Translations under genes and position numbers: made by a program
Notes under the pieces: generated by a model
Told to the model about the DNA's origin: nothing
Database searches by the model: none
Seen by the model: only the letters and a program-made list of their open reading frames with translations
Assembly: GCA_027623615.1 (NCBI GenBank)
Contig: JAQBVH010000068.1
Span: 1 to 10,118 of the forward strand
From: Planctomycetota bacterium
GTDB lineage: Bacteria; Planctomycetota; UBA1135; GCA-002686595
Length of the DNA stretch: 10,118 nucleotides
Direction: 5' to 3'
Shown here: positions 1 through 5,553 of the stretch, one piece after another
Layout of the letters: every line of letters starts with the position of its first letter
Numbering within the stretch: the stretch's first letter is position 1

Positions 1-1832
1 GTCTCCACCACCTGCGGGTAGTAGGGCGGGAGGTTGCTCGGGTCGTTGAAGAACGTGTCGTAGTACCAGTCGCGCTTGGGCGCCGTGTAGCGATCGCTGC
101 CGTACTTCCAGAGGCCGGTCGCGTACTCGCTTTCCCACGCGCAGACGAAGGAGCCGTTGATCGTGGCCTTCTTCCCGGTCCACGTCTCGTGGAAGCGTGG
201 CAGGTTCTCGAGTCCGCCGTTGTACTTGCCCCACTCGGTCTCGTAGTTGCCGGTGACGATCGCGCAGTTGAAGGTCGTGTCGGACGCGACGGGCAGGTCG
301 CCGGCTGCCTTGGTGTAGTCCCAGCTGTTCGACAGGAGGTTCACCGCGTCAGCGATGACCGCCGCGCCCTTCTTGTCCGTCGTGTTGTAGTCCCCGTGGA
401 CGTAGGCCGCGCCCTCGGTGACGACCGTGAGGCTGGAAGCGAGTTCGGCCCCGTTCGTCAGCACCGTGCCCTTGGCGTCCGTGCCCGTGCCCATTCCGAA
501 GTGGGCGCTGTAGAGCAGGCCGTTGCTGGGCCACGCGTTGGAGTTCATCAACAGGTCCATGTCGATGTGAACCATGTTCGTGTGCGCGCCGCTGCCATTG
601 GCCTGGCGGGCGTCGTACCAATCGTCCAGGGTCACCGCGCCGTTCAAGTCGATGCTCGGGACGACGTTGCCGTCGGCGTCGTACGCGGTGAAGGAGCTGC
701 CGTTCTCGGCCACGATGATCGAGAGCCCGGCGTTGGCGTGGTAGTAGCCCTTGTCGTGGGTTCCGTTCCCGGCGCCGACGTTGACGTAGTCCTCGAGCGT
801 GGTGTCCCACGCGTAGGCACCGCCGGTGGTCTCGTCGAAGGCCTTGATCGAGCCGATCTCGGGGGTCGCCGCCTGCTGCTGGCCGTGCCCGCCCGTGAGG
901 ACGGTGTGCCCGCTCTCGGCATAGCCCGTGGGCTCGCCCCAGAGGTCCAGGGCGCCGGCCAGGAACGGCAGCCAGTCGCTGGCGTCGTTGAAGTCCCCGT
1001 CCAGGTTGTCGTCCCAGCCGTCAGTGAAGTTCGAGTCGTAGCCGGACACGTTGGTGACCGAGCCCATCTGGGACTCGCTGTTCATCGTGACGAACACGGA
1101 GGGCTCGCTCGCGTCGAAGGGGTTGGCCACCCACTTGCGGATGTCGACCGTACCCTTGGACTCGTTGTTGTTCTTGCGCTTGCGGTACATGTTGCCGGCG
1201 GTACGGACGTAGTTCGTGTCCATCGTCAACGTGTTGTTGCAGCCCAGGTACATGTCACCGTTCGTGTGCACGCGACCGCCCAAGGTCATGTTCGGTCCCG
1301 GCATGATCTCGAGGTCGTTCGTGTAGAAGACGGCGTAGGTGAAGATCGGCGCCGTCTCGAGGTAGAAGACCTTCCCCGCCCGGGACTGGAGGTTGTCCAC
1401 CTCAGCGATCGCCTCGACCTCGTAAGGGGTCAGCTCGGTCTCCAGGCCGGCCGCGTCGGCCACGTTCTCCGAGGGCGCGATCTGCTTTACCTCGAAGCGC
1501 ACGTCGGTGCCCGCCACGTCCACGGTCGGGAAGAGGTCCGGATCGTTGTTCTGCTCCGCGAGCTCGGTCTGGTCGGCCCAGCCTTGCATCAGCTCGGGCA
1601 AGGTCCAGTTGGCCTTGGCCACCTTCATCTGGAGCTTGATCTCCTCGATCGCGCCATCCGCCAGGTACTGGGCCTGGATCGTGCTGCGCTTGCCCTCCGA
1701 TTTCGTCCGGGTCACCCCTGCCATCGTGAACATGACCGTGACCATGCTTATGGCGACGAACGCCCCGAACACGGCATAGACCAGCGCGATGCCGGCGTTC
1801 CGTTCTCTCTTGCCTGCCTGGAGTGGCTTCAT
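1..1832 (-). CDS. PilX-like large minor pilin (3' end cut by window)
   Basis: Type IV pilus assembly protein of the PilX type, probably a membrane-anchored minor pilin at the pilus tip. The frame is open for 610 codons to the left edge. It starts at the ATG at 1832, which overlaps the upstream stop by one base (TGATG). Residues 1-13 are basic and polar, followed by RNAGIALVYAVFG and a hydrophobic helix to about residue 38, as in PilX N-terminal domains. The prepilin-like Gly (14) is present, but position +5 after it is Tyr, not the usual Glu. A short helical stretch (AQYLADGAIEEIKLQ, about 54-68) follows, then a large Asn/Asp/Gly-rich beta-type region. Segments such as GGRVHTNGDMYLG (185-197) and, near the end, YNGGLENLPRFHETW and DPSNLPPYYP resemble large PilX-type proteins of planctomycetes. 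In those the LPP motif lies close to the C-terminus, so I infer only a few residues are missing. It is last of the three pilin genes seen. Confidence 0.85.
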   Translation of the reverse strand, partial: MKPLQAGKRERNAGIALVYAVFGAFVAISMVTVMFTMAGVTRTKSEGKRSTIQAQYLADGAIEEIKLQMKVAKANWTLPELMQGWADQTELAEQNNDPDLFPTVDVAGTDVRFEVKQIAPSENVADAAGLETELTPYEVEAIAEVDNLQSRAGKVFYLETAPIFTYAVFYTNDLEIMPGPNMTLGGRVHTNGDMYLGCNNTLTMDTNYVRTAGNMYRKRKNNNESKGTVDIRKWVANPFDASEPSVFVTMNSESQMGSVTNVSGYDSNFTDGWDDNLDGDFNDASDWLPFLAGALDLWGEPTGYAESGHTVLTGGHGQQQAATPEIGSIKAFDETTGGAYAWDTTLEDYVNVGAGNGTHDKGYYHANAGLSIIVAENGSSFTAYDADGNVVPSIDLNGAVTLDDWYDARQANGSGAHTNMVHIDMDLLMNSNAWPSNGLLYSAHFGMGTGTDAKGTVLTNGAELASSLTVVTEGAAYVHGDYNTTDKKGAAVIADAVNLLSNSWDYTKAAGDLPVASDTTFNCAIVTGNYETEWGKYNGGLENLPRFHETWTGKKATINGSFVCAWESEYATGLWKYGSDRYTAPKRDWYYDTFFNDPSNLPPYYPQVVE

Positions 1833-2641
1833 CAGCTTGCATCCTCTGTGTTGCGCAGCTTGACGATCGCTTCGACCCGGTGTCGATAGAGCGTGCCGTC
1901 GTCGGTCCTACGGCGCAGAAAGATCCGGACCCGGATCGAGTTCATCGGGATGGCGAAGGCGGAGCTGGCCCAGGTGTCGAATTGCACCAGCTCGATGTCT
2001 CGCGCGACCCGACGAGGGCTCGCGGTGTTCGTGCGCCGCTCGAGGTAGTTCACCCCGTCGGCCTCGGTGACCGTGGTGTAGCTGATCTCCCCGTGGGACC
2101 AGACGACGCCCGTGTCGGGGTCGATCGTGGCGTTGGCCGGGTCCCAGTCGATGCCGTCGTAGTCCGCGGCGCTCTCGCTGGCCGTTCCGTCCCCATCGCC
2201 GTCGAACTCGGGCCAGCCGTTGCCGTCCATGTCGAGGTCCGGGATGCCGTTGCCGTCCAAGTTGGACGGCAACACCAGGACCATCTCGCGCATCGTCCCG
2301 AAATCACTCTCGTTGATCGTCGCCTCCTGATTGCTAACCACGTGGTCGTGATCGTCGAAGGGGGCGTCCGCGTTCCCGTCGTCGAAGACGTACGGGAAGT
2401 CCTTGGCGTTGATCGTGACCGACCCTGAGCGACGCAGGTCGCCCAGGATCGAGCCCAGGGCCCGCTGGCCCTGCTCCTGAAGCAGGGCCTGGGCGCCACC
2501 ACCGGAGGTGATCTGCCCCATCTGGGAGCTGGTCTCGATCAGGGCCCGTGCGAGGAACAGCAGGATCGAGCTGACGATCGCGACCTCGACCAAAGAAAGA
2601 CCTCGCGTCGAGGTCTGCTGCGTGGAGTGCAAGCACTTCAT
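1832..2641 (-). CDS. PilW-like minor prepilin with Asp/Gly repeats
   Basis: Class III-type prepilin of 269 residues, probably a PilW-like minor pilin exported to the inner membrane, cleaved by prepilin peptidase and built into a pilus tip complex. The N-terminus carries a basic leader ending TSTRG and then LSLVEVAIVSSILLFLARAL. Cleavage is expected after Gly14, giving Leu as the first mature residue and Glu at mature position 5. The start ATG at 2641 overlaps the upstream stop as ATGA; the longer open frame to 2893 lies inside the upstream pilin gene and is not used. Residues 127-152 hold a ten-residue periodic Asp/Gly repeat (NLDGNGIPDL, DMDGNGWPEF, then DGDGDG), a calcium-loop-like pattern. 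The C-terminal half (SIRVRIFLRRR, RHRVEAIVKLRN) ends in beta strands as PilW-type proteins do. The neighbours support the assignment; exact orthology to proteobacterial PilW is not shown. Confidence 0.88.
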   Translation of the reverse strand: MKCLHSTQQTSTRGLSLVEVAIVSSILLFLARALIETSSQMGQITSGGGAQALLQEQGQRALGSILGDLRRSGSVTINAKDFPYVFDDGNADAPFDDHDHVVSNQEATINESDFGTMREMVLVLPSNLDGNGIPDLDMDGNGWPEFDGDGDGTASESAADYDGIDWDPANATIDPDTGVVWSHGEISYTTVTEADGVNYLERRTNTASPRRVARDIELVQFDTWASSAFAIPMNSIRVRIFLRRRTDDGTLYRHRVEAIVKLRNTEDAS

Positions 2642-3078
2642 TTGGTCTTCACCGAGGTGAGGGTCGCCGAGCGCGCTCGGCCCTGGAAGTCGGACCAGCT
2701 CATCGTCAGAACGATCTCGAGCGGATCCGGCACATCGCGCGTGTCGTTGCTCCCGGTCGGGAAGCCCGGGTAGGTGGCGACGATGCTTTGGTCGGGCAGG
2801 CTGTCGAAGCCGGCGATCTCCTGCCCGTCGGCATAGACGCTGCTGGCCAGCGGAATCTGATCGGTCTGCACGGTCAGGATCGACTCCATGCAAGCCTGCA
2901 GGTCCGTCATCGCGGTGTCGGTCTCGCGGCTGGTGCTCACCAGGTTCATGGAGGTGAGCTGGCTCGAGAACGCGCTCAGCACCGCGACGATGAGGACCCC
3001 GAGGGCCACCATGAGCTCGAGCATGGTGAAGCCGTCGCGACTGGTGCGTCGCGCAACGGATCTCGTGTGCTGCTTCAT
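2638..3078 (-). CDS. PilV-like minor prepilin
   Basis: Type IV prepilin of 146 residues, first gene of the minor-pilin operon. After a basic leader (MKQHTRSVARRTSRDG) comes the canonical prepilin signal G/FTMLELMVALGVLIVAVLSAF. Cleavage is predicted after Gly16, Glu21 is the conserved Glu5 of the mature protein, and the hydrophobic helix runs to about residue 38. The short globular part ends in strands (LEIVLTMSWSDFQGRARSATL) typical of PilV-like proteins. I chose the ATG at 3078 because the leader then has normal length; the frame extends to 3321 but that stretch has no pilin features. The upstream bases GGTAGGGGA offer a purine tract very close to the ATG, so the ribosome binding site is not ideal. 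The stop overlaps the next start by four bases (ATGA). A candidate promoter lies 89 bases upstream. Confidence 0.88.
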   Translation of the reverse strand: MKQHTRSVARRTSRDGFTMLELMVALGVLIVAVLSAFSSQLTSMNLVSTSRETDTAMTDLQACMESILTVQTDQIPLASSVYADGQEIAGFDSLPDQSIVATYPGFPTGSNDTRDVPDPLEIVLTMSWSDFQGRARSATLTSVKTK

Positions 3079-3272
3079 TCCCCTACCGTCTGGCGGCGAG
3101 CCGCCTCTGGTTCCCCTGACCCCACGCCTGCCTGGCGCGGCGCCCCCCGACCACGGAGAGCGCGGAAACCTAGCGCCGATTCTGGCCGGGTCAAACTGGA
3201 GGGCCCAATCGGAACGCATTTCCGCAAGAACCGACCGCCGCCTGCCAGCTTGGCTGGCTCGAAGCGCGACGG
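3079..3272 (-). other. Intergenic gap between zinc-ribbon gene and pilin operon
   Basis: A 194-base gap, the largest non-coding stretch in the window. Besides the candidate promoter it holds three short perfect hairpins. GCCAGC with loop CAA pairs with GCTGGC (3258-3244), starting 14 bases after the zinc-ribbon stop. CGGAA pairs with TTCCG (3224-3210). GGCGG, loop CTCG and CCGCC (3105-3092) lie in the leader just before the pilV-like start. None is followed by a run of T on the minus strand, so I do not call an intrinsic terminator, although the first is placed where one would be expected. I see no convincing small gene here. Confidence 0.4.
3167..3194 (-). promoter_or_regulatory. Candidate sigma70-type promoter of the minor-pilin operon
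   Basis: On the minus strand, TTGACC (3194-3189, five of six matches to the -35 consensus) is followed after 16 bases by TAGGTT (3172-3167, three of six, with the key TA...T positions). Transcription would begin near 3160, leaving an untranslated leader of about 80 bases before the pilV-like ATG. It is the best pair I found in the gap before the pilin operon. No RpoN-type GG-N10-GC element was seen there. Confidence 0.35.
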
Positions 3273-4088
3273 TCAGACGATCGAGTCGGTGAAGACCTCG
3301 ACCACCGACTCGACGAGGCACGACCAGAGGCTGGCCGTGCTCGTCGTACCGCTCGCAGAGGAACTGGCGGAGGCTGGCATGTTCAACGGTCGCGTCGGCG
3401 CGGCGGGCGCGCTGCCCACCGATCCCCTGGCGCGCGCGTGCGCGAGCACCATTTCGAGCTCACCGCCGTCGAACCACACCCCGTGGTCGCCGCAGTGGTC
3501 GAGCACGACACCGATCGCCTTGTCCCCCCAGCGAAACTGTCGGCGCTGCATGAGCTCGCCGCAGCGCACGCAGGGCAGGTAGGCCATGGGCTGCTCGGCG
3601 GGCGTAGGCAGCTCTCCCGGGCTGGGACCGGTGTAAGCCCCGCCGGCCGCCTCGCGCGTCATGCGGCCCACGTCGTCAGGCTCGAGCCAGATCCCCTGAC
3701 AAGCCGGGCACTCGATCGCGCTGCCGGCCGGGAGGATGCGCAGGCCGAGGTCGGTCTGGCAGCGTGGACAGCGTGAGTCCTCGGGCAACGCTCGCAGCCC
3801 CTGGCAGACGAGGCCCACGCCGCAGCGGCAGCAGTGCAAGGAGCCCTTCGGGCTCGTCGCGCCGCAGGAGTGGCAGCGGCTGTGCAGCAGCGCTGCGTTG
3901 CAGTGGGCGCAGGTGTCCTCCCCCGCCGGGACGGGCGCGCCGCAGTGGCCGCAGGTCACGCCGCCCGCAGTCGGGTCGCCGATGCCCACCTTCATCCGCC
4001 CACCGCACACGCAGCGCAGGGCCGTTCCCGTTTCGAGACCGACTACGTCGTAGGGGCGGGAGCAGTCGGGACAGGCGAGGAGCTTCAC
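3273..4088 (-). CDS. Multi-zinc-ribbon protein with zf-TFIIB-type modules
   Basis: Soluble, Cys-rich protein of 271 residues, probably binding several zinc ions; its molecular role is unknown. It starts at GTG 4088, which overlaps the larE stop as GTGA. Cys pairs run in order: C6/C9 with C26/C28, C46/C49 with C60/C63, C72/C75 with C86 or C87/C89, C107/C110 with C127/C130 (followed by QGIWLEPDDV), and C173/C176 with C199 and His202. The last two blocks match the zf-TFIIB pattern, in which the second Cys pair is followed by G-x-W-[LF]-[DE]; here the final one reads HCGDHGVWFDGGELEMVL. The tail (222-271) is Ala/Ser/Thr-rich and ends in a short amphipathic segment (LWSCLVESVVEVFTDSIV). Such proteins could bind nucleic acid or act as metal-bound scaffolds. 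Coupling to larE and the carbonic-anhydrase-like gene suggests shared expression. The frame continues upstream to 4385, but that part lies within larE and lacks family features. Confidence 0.85.
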   Translation of the reverse strand: MKLLACPDCSRPYDVVGLETGTALRCVCGGRMKVGIGDPTAGGVTCGHCGAPVPAGEDTCAHCNAALLHSRCHSCGATSPKGSLHCCRCGVGLVCQGLRALPEDSRCPRCQTDLGLRILPAGSAIECPACQGIWLEPDDVGRMTREAAGGAYTGPSPGELPTPAEQPMAYLPCVRCGELMQRRQFRWGDKAIGVVLDHCGDHGVWFDGGELEMVLAHARARGSVGSAPAAPTRPLNMPASASSSASGTTSTASLWSCLVESVVEVFTDSIV

Positions 4089-4924
4089 GGTCGAGCGATC
4101 GGCAAATCGAGGGGCGCTTCTGGACCTCGATTCCCCGGGGTCACATAGGGCACGAGCTCCCACTCGGCGAATCCAGCCCTCTCGAGGCAGGCCTCGACCG
4201 GGCCCGCGTTGGCCCTGGCCCAGACCAGCTCGTCCGGTCCCACCTCGAGCCGCGCTCCGCGCCCGAGGTGGCGCACGCGCAATACGCGCAGGCCCAGGGC
4301 TGCGAGATCCGCCTCCGCCCGCTCGACCTGGGCCAGGCCCTCCCGCGTCACCTGCGTCCCGACAGGGATGCGCGAGGCGAGACAAGCGCTCGCCGGCTTG
4401 TGGGCGACCTCTAGGCCGACGAGCTCGGCGTAGCGCCGCACGTCGTCCTTCGTGAACCCCGCGTCCGCCAGGGGGGCGCGCACACCGCGCTCTCGCGCAG
4501 CCCTGGCGCCGGGGCGGTCGTCGCTCGCGTCGTCCACGATCTCACCGAAGGCGCAGCGCTCGATCCCGCGCCGGGCCCGCACGAGGTCCATCGCGTCGAA
4601 GAGGGCGCTCTTGCAGAAGTAGCAGCGGTCGCCGGCGTTGGCCACGTAGCGCGCGTCTTCGAGCTCGGCGGTCGAGACCACCTCGAGCACCGCGCCGATC
4701 TGGTGCGCGACGCGGCGCGCGAGGGCCAGCTCGCGCCGCGGCAGGGAGGGGGAGTCCGCGATCACACCAACAGCGTTGGCGCCGAGCGCCCCGTGCGCGG
4801 CGTGCAGGAGCACGCTGGAGTCGACGCCGCCGGAGAAGGCCACCGCCAGCGAGGGCCAGCTGGAGAGCTGACCCAGCAAGTGGTCGCGCTTGGCCTCGAA
4901 CTGCAACGGCGCCTCGTACTGCAT
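4085..4924 (-). CDS. larE: LarE-type ATP-dependent sacrificial sulfur transferase
   Basis: Cytoplasmic PP-loop enzyme of 279 residues. In studied LarE proteins the enzyme adenylates the carboxylate of pyridinium-3,5-biscarboxylic acid mononucleotide and donates sulfur from its own cysteine, a step in making the nickel-pincer cofactor of lactate racemase. Seen here: the PP-loop SGGVDS (31-36), RCYFCK (100-105), and PASACLASRIPVG, in which Cys181 aligns with the sacrificial cysteine of LarE. All are intact and length is normal for the family. I chose the ATG at 4924, overlapping the preceding stop as TGATG; a TTG one codon upstream (4927) is possible but less likely. The downstream gene starts inside its stop (GTGA). 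No larA, larB or larC lies in the window. Orphan LarE homologues are widespread, and some may serve other sulfur-transfer reactions, so the family call is firm but the substrate is not. Confidence 0.93.
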   Translation of the reverse strand: MQYEAPLQFEAKRDHLLGQLSSWPSLAVAFSGGVDSSVLLHAAHGALGANAVGVIADSPSLPRRELALARRVAHQIGAVLEVVSTAELEDARYVANAGDRCYFCKSALFDAMDLVRARRGIERCAFGEIVDDASDDRPGARAARERGVRAPLADAGFTKDDVRRYAELVGLEVAHKPASACLASRIPVGTQVTREGLAQVERAEADLAALGLRVLRVRHLGRGARLEVGPDELVWARANAGPVEACLERAGFAEWELVPYVTPGNRGPEAPLDLPIARP

Positions 4925-5430
4925 CAACCGAGGTACAGCCGAATCTTGCGCACGTAACCCTCGGCGCTGCGCCGGATCATCTCGGCCTGCTGGTCGGAGA
5001 CCTCCTTGACGATCTTCGCAGGCACACCGACCACGAGGGAGCGCGGCGGGATGATCGCGTTCTCCTTGACCACCGCGCCGGCGGCGATGATCGACTCCGC
5101 GCCGATCTTCGAGCCGCCGAGCAGGATCGCGCCCATTCCGATCAGACAGCGGTCGCCCACCTCGGCCCCGTGCAGCACGCAGCGGTGACCGATGGTGACC
5201 TCCTCCCCGATCCTGTTCGGCACGCCGGTGTCGGCGTGGATCATCGTCAGGTCCTGGATGTTCGTCCGACGTCCGACCGTGAGCGCCGCGTCGTCACCCC
5301 GCACGACGCAGCCGAACCAGATGCCCACGTCCTGCGCCAGGGTCACGTCGCCGGTCACGGTCGCGTTGCGCGCTGCGAAGGCGCCGTCATCGAGGGAGCG
5401 GAAGAGGTCCTGCCGGGGGTACTGGGCCAT
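4924..5430 (-). CDS. Gamma-carbonic-anhydrase-family hexapeptide-repeat protein
   Basis: Left-handed beta-helix protein of 168 residues in the YrdA/PaaY/gamma-carbonic-anhydrase family, expected to be a cytoplasmic trimer with metal sites between subunits. The hexapeptide-repeat region spans about residues 20-135. The three metal-ligand histidines are visible: His65 (MIHAD), His82 and His87 (IGHRCVLHG). The family's Arg44-Gly-Asp46 and Gln59 (NIQD) are also present. The C-terminal helix (SDQQAEMIRRSAEGYVRKIRLYL) matches the family. Members range from true carbonic anhydrases to proteins of unproved activity, and I cannot tell from sequence whether this one hydrates CO2. The ATG at 5430 has no clear Shine-Dalgarno sequence. 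TAGAAT lies six bases before it, which could mean a leaderless transcript. It overlaps larE by one base and follows the four-hairpin intercistronic region. Confidence 0.93.
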   Translation of the reverse strand: MAQYPRQDLFRSLDDGAFAARNATVTGDVTLAQDVGIWFGCVVRGDDAALTVGRRTNIQDLTMIHADTGVPNRIGEEVTIGHRCVLHGAEVGDRCLIGMGAILLGGSKIGAESIIAAGAVVKENAIIPPRSLVVGVPAKIVKEVSDQQAEMIRRSAEGYVRKIRLYLG

Positions 5431-5436
5431 GCCGGG

Positions 5437-5442
5437 ATTCTA
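5437..5442 (-). promoter_or_regulatory. Candidate -10 element TAGAAT, leaderless-type position
   Basis: TAGAAT on the minus strand matches five of six bases of the -10 consensus and ends six bases before the ATG of the carbonic-anhydrase-like gene. A start from it would fall at or next to the A of the ATG. The best-placed -35 (TAGGCG, 17 bases upstream) is poor, and no Shine-Dalgarno sequence is present. In a GC-rich gap such an AT-rich hexamer is noticeable, but one hexamer is weak evidence. Confidence 0.35.
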
Positions 5443-5464
5443 GGCGAGCCCGATGGGGCCGCCT

Positions 5465-5483
5465 ACGCCTCCTGCGGAGGCGT
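5465..5483 (-). repeat. Hairpin 1 of the shared-apex set
   Basis: Perfect inverted repeat: ACGCCTCC (5465-5472), loop TGC, GGAGGCGT (5476-5483), an eight-base-pair stem. The plus-strand apex reads CCTG-C-GG; in the transcript it is CC-GCA-GG. It lies 35 bases before the carbonic-anhydrase-like start. Confidence 0.6.
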
Positions 5484-5497
5484 GAGTGTTGTTTGAC

Positions 5498-5517
5498 GCC
5501 ACACCTGACGGTGTGGC
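5498..5517 (-). repeat. Hairpin 2 of the shared-apex set
   Basis: Perfect inverted repeat: GCCACACC (5498-5505), loop TGAC, GGTGTGGC (5510-5517), an eight-base-pair stem, extended by a U-G pair in the minus-strand transcript. The plus-strand apex reads CCTG-AC-GG. The lower stem has no sequence in common with hairpin 1. Confidence 0.6.
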
Positions 5518-5522
5518 AACCG

Positions 5523-5547
5523 GAGCTTGCACCTGTGGCGCAAGCTC
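5523..5547 (-). repeat. Hairpin 3 of the shared-apex set
   Basis: Inverted repeat: GAGCTTGC (5523-5530) pairs with GCAAGCTC (5540-5547), then an A/C mismatch, then CC/GG around loop TGT. In the minus-strand transcript the mismatch becomes a G-U pair, giving a continuous eleven-base-pair stem with loop ACA. The plus-strand apex reads CCTG-T-GG. It begins six bases after the CPBP stop codon. Confidence 0.6.
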
Positions 5548-5553
5548 TAGCGC

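Larger units (their letters stand above)
5442..5547 (-). other. Four-hairpin intercistronic RNA region
   Basis: Almost all of the gap between the CPBP protease gene and the carbonic-anhydrase-like gene can fold. In transcript order there are hairpins at 5547-5523, 5517-5498, 5483-5465 and 5464-5442. The last two abut with no spacer; the other gaps are 5 and 14 bases. The final hairpin pairs AGGCG with CGCCT and GCCC with GGGC around a four-base loop, with one bulged U in the transcript. No hairpin is followed by a T run, so they are not ordinary terminators. The region may stabilise or process the mRNA, separate expression of the two operon halves, or be a small RNA; I cannot choose between these. 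Confidence 0.6.

Noticed and set aside
189..1889. A 566-codon open frame on the plus strand
   Set aside because: It is antisense to the PilX-like gene, Val/Arg/Gly-rich and without a recognisable domain. The minus strand encodes a clear pilus protein. Long antisense frames are common in high-GC coding DNA.
2642..2893. N-terminal extension of the PilW-like gene
   Set aside because: The extension is read inside the PilV-like gene. The ATG at 2641 gives a normal prepilin leader and an ATGA overlap.
3220..3260. RpoN-type promoter before the pilin operon
   Set aside because: The nearest GG and GC pair is separated by nine bases instead of ten, and the flanking consensus is poor.
4085..4924. A lactate racemase (lar) operon
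   Set aside because: Only larE is present; the neighbours are not larA, larB, larC or a nickel transporter.
5464..5547. Integron attC-type recombination site
   Set aside because: The gap has inverted repeats, but I found no paired RYYYAAC and GTTRRRY boxes; GTTTGAC at 5491 fails the purine positions.
5442..5547. Intrinsic terminators
   Set aside because: None of the stems is followed by a T run on either strand.
5465..5547. CRISPR-like array
   Set aside because: The units share only the apex, the stems differ and spacing is irregular (14 and 5 bases).
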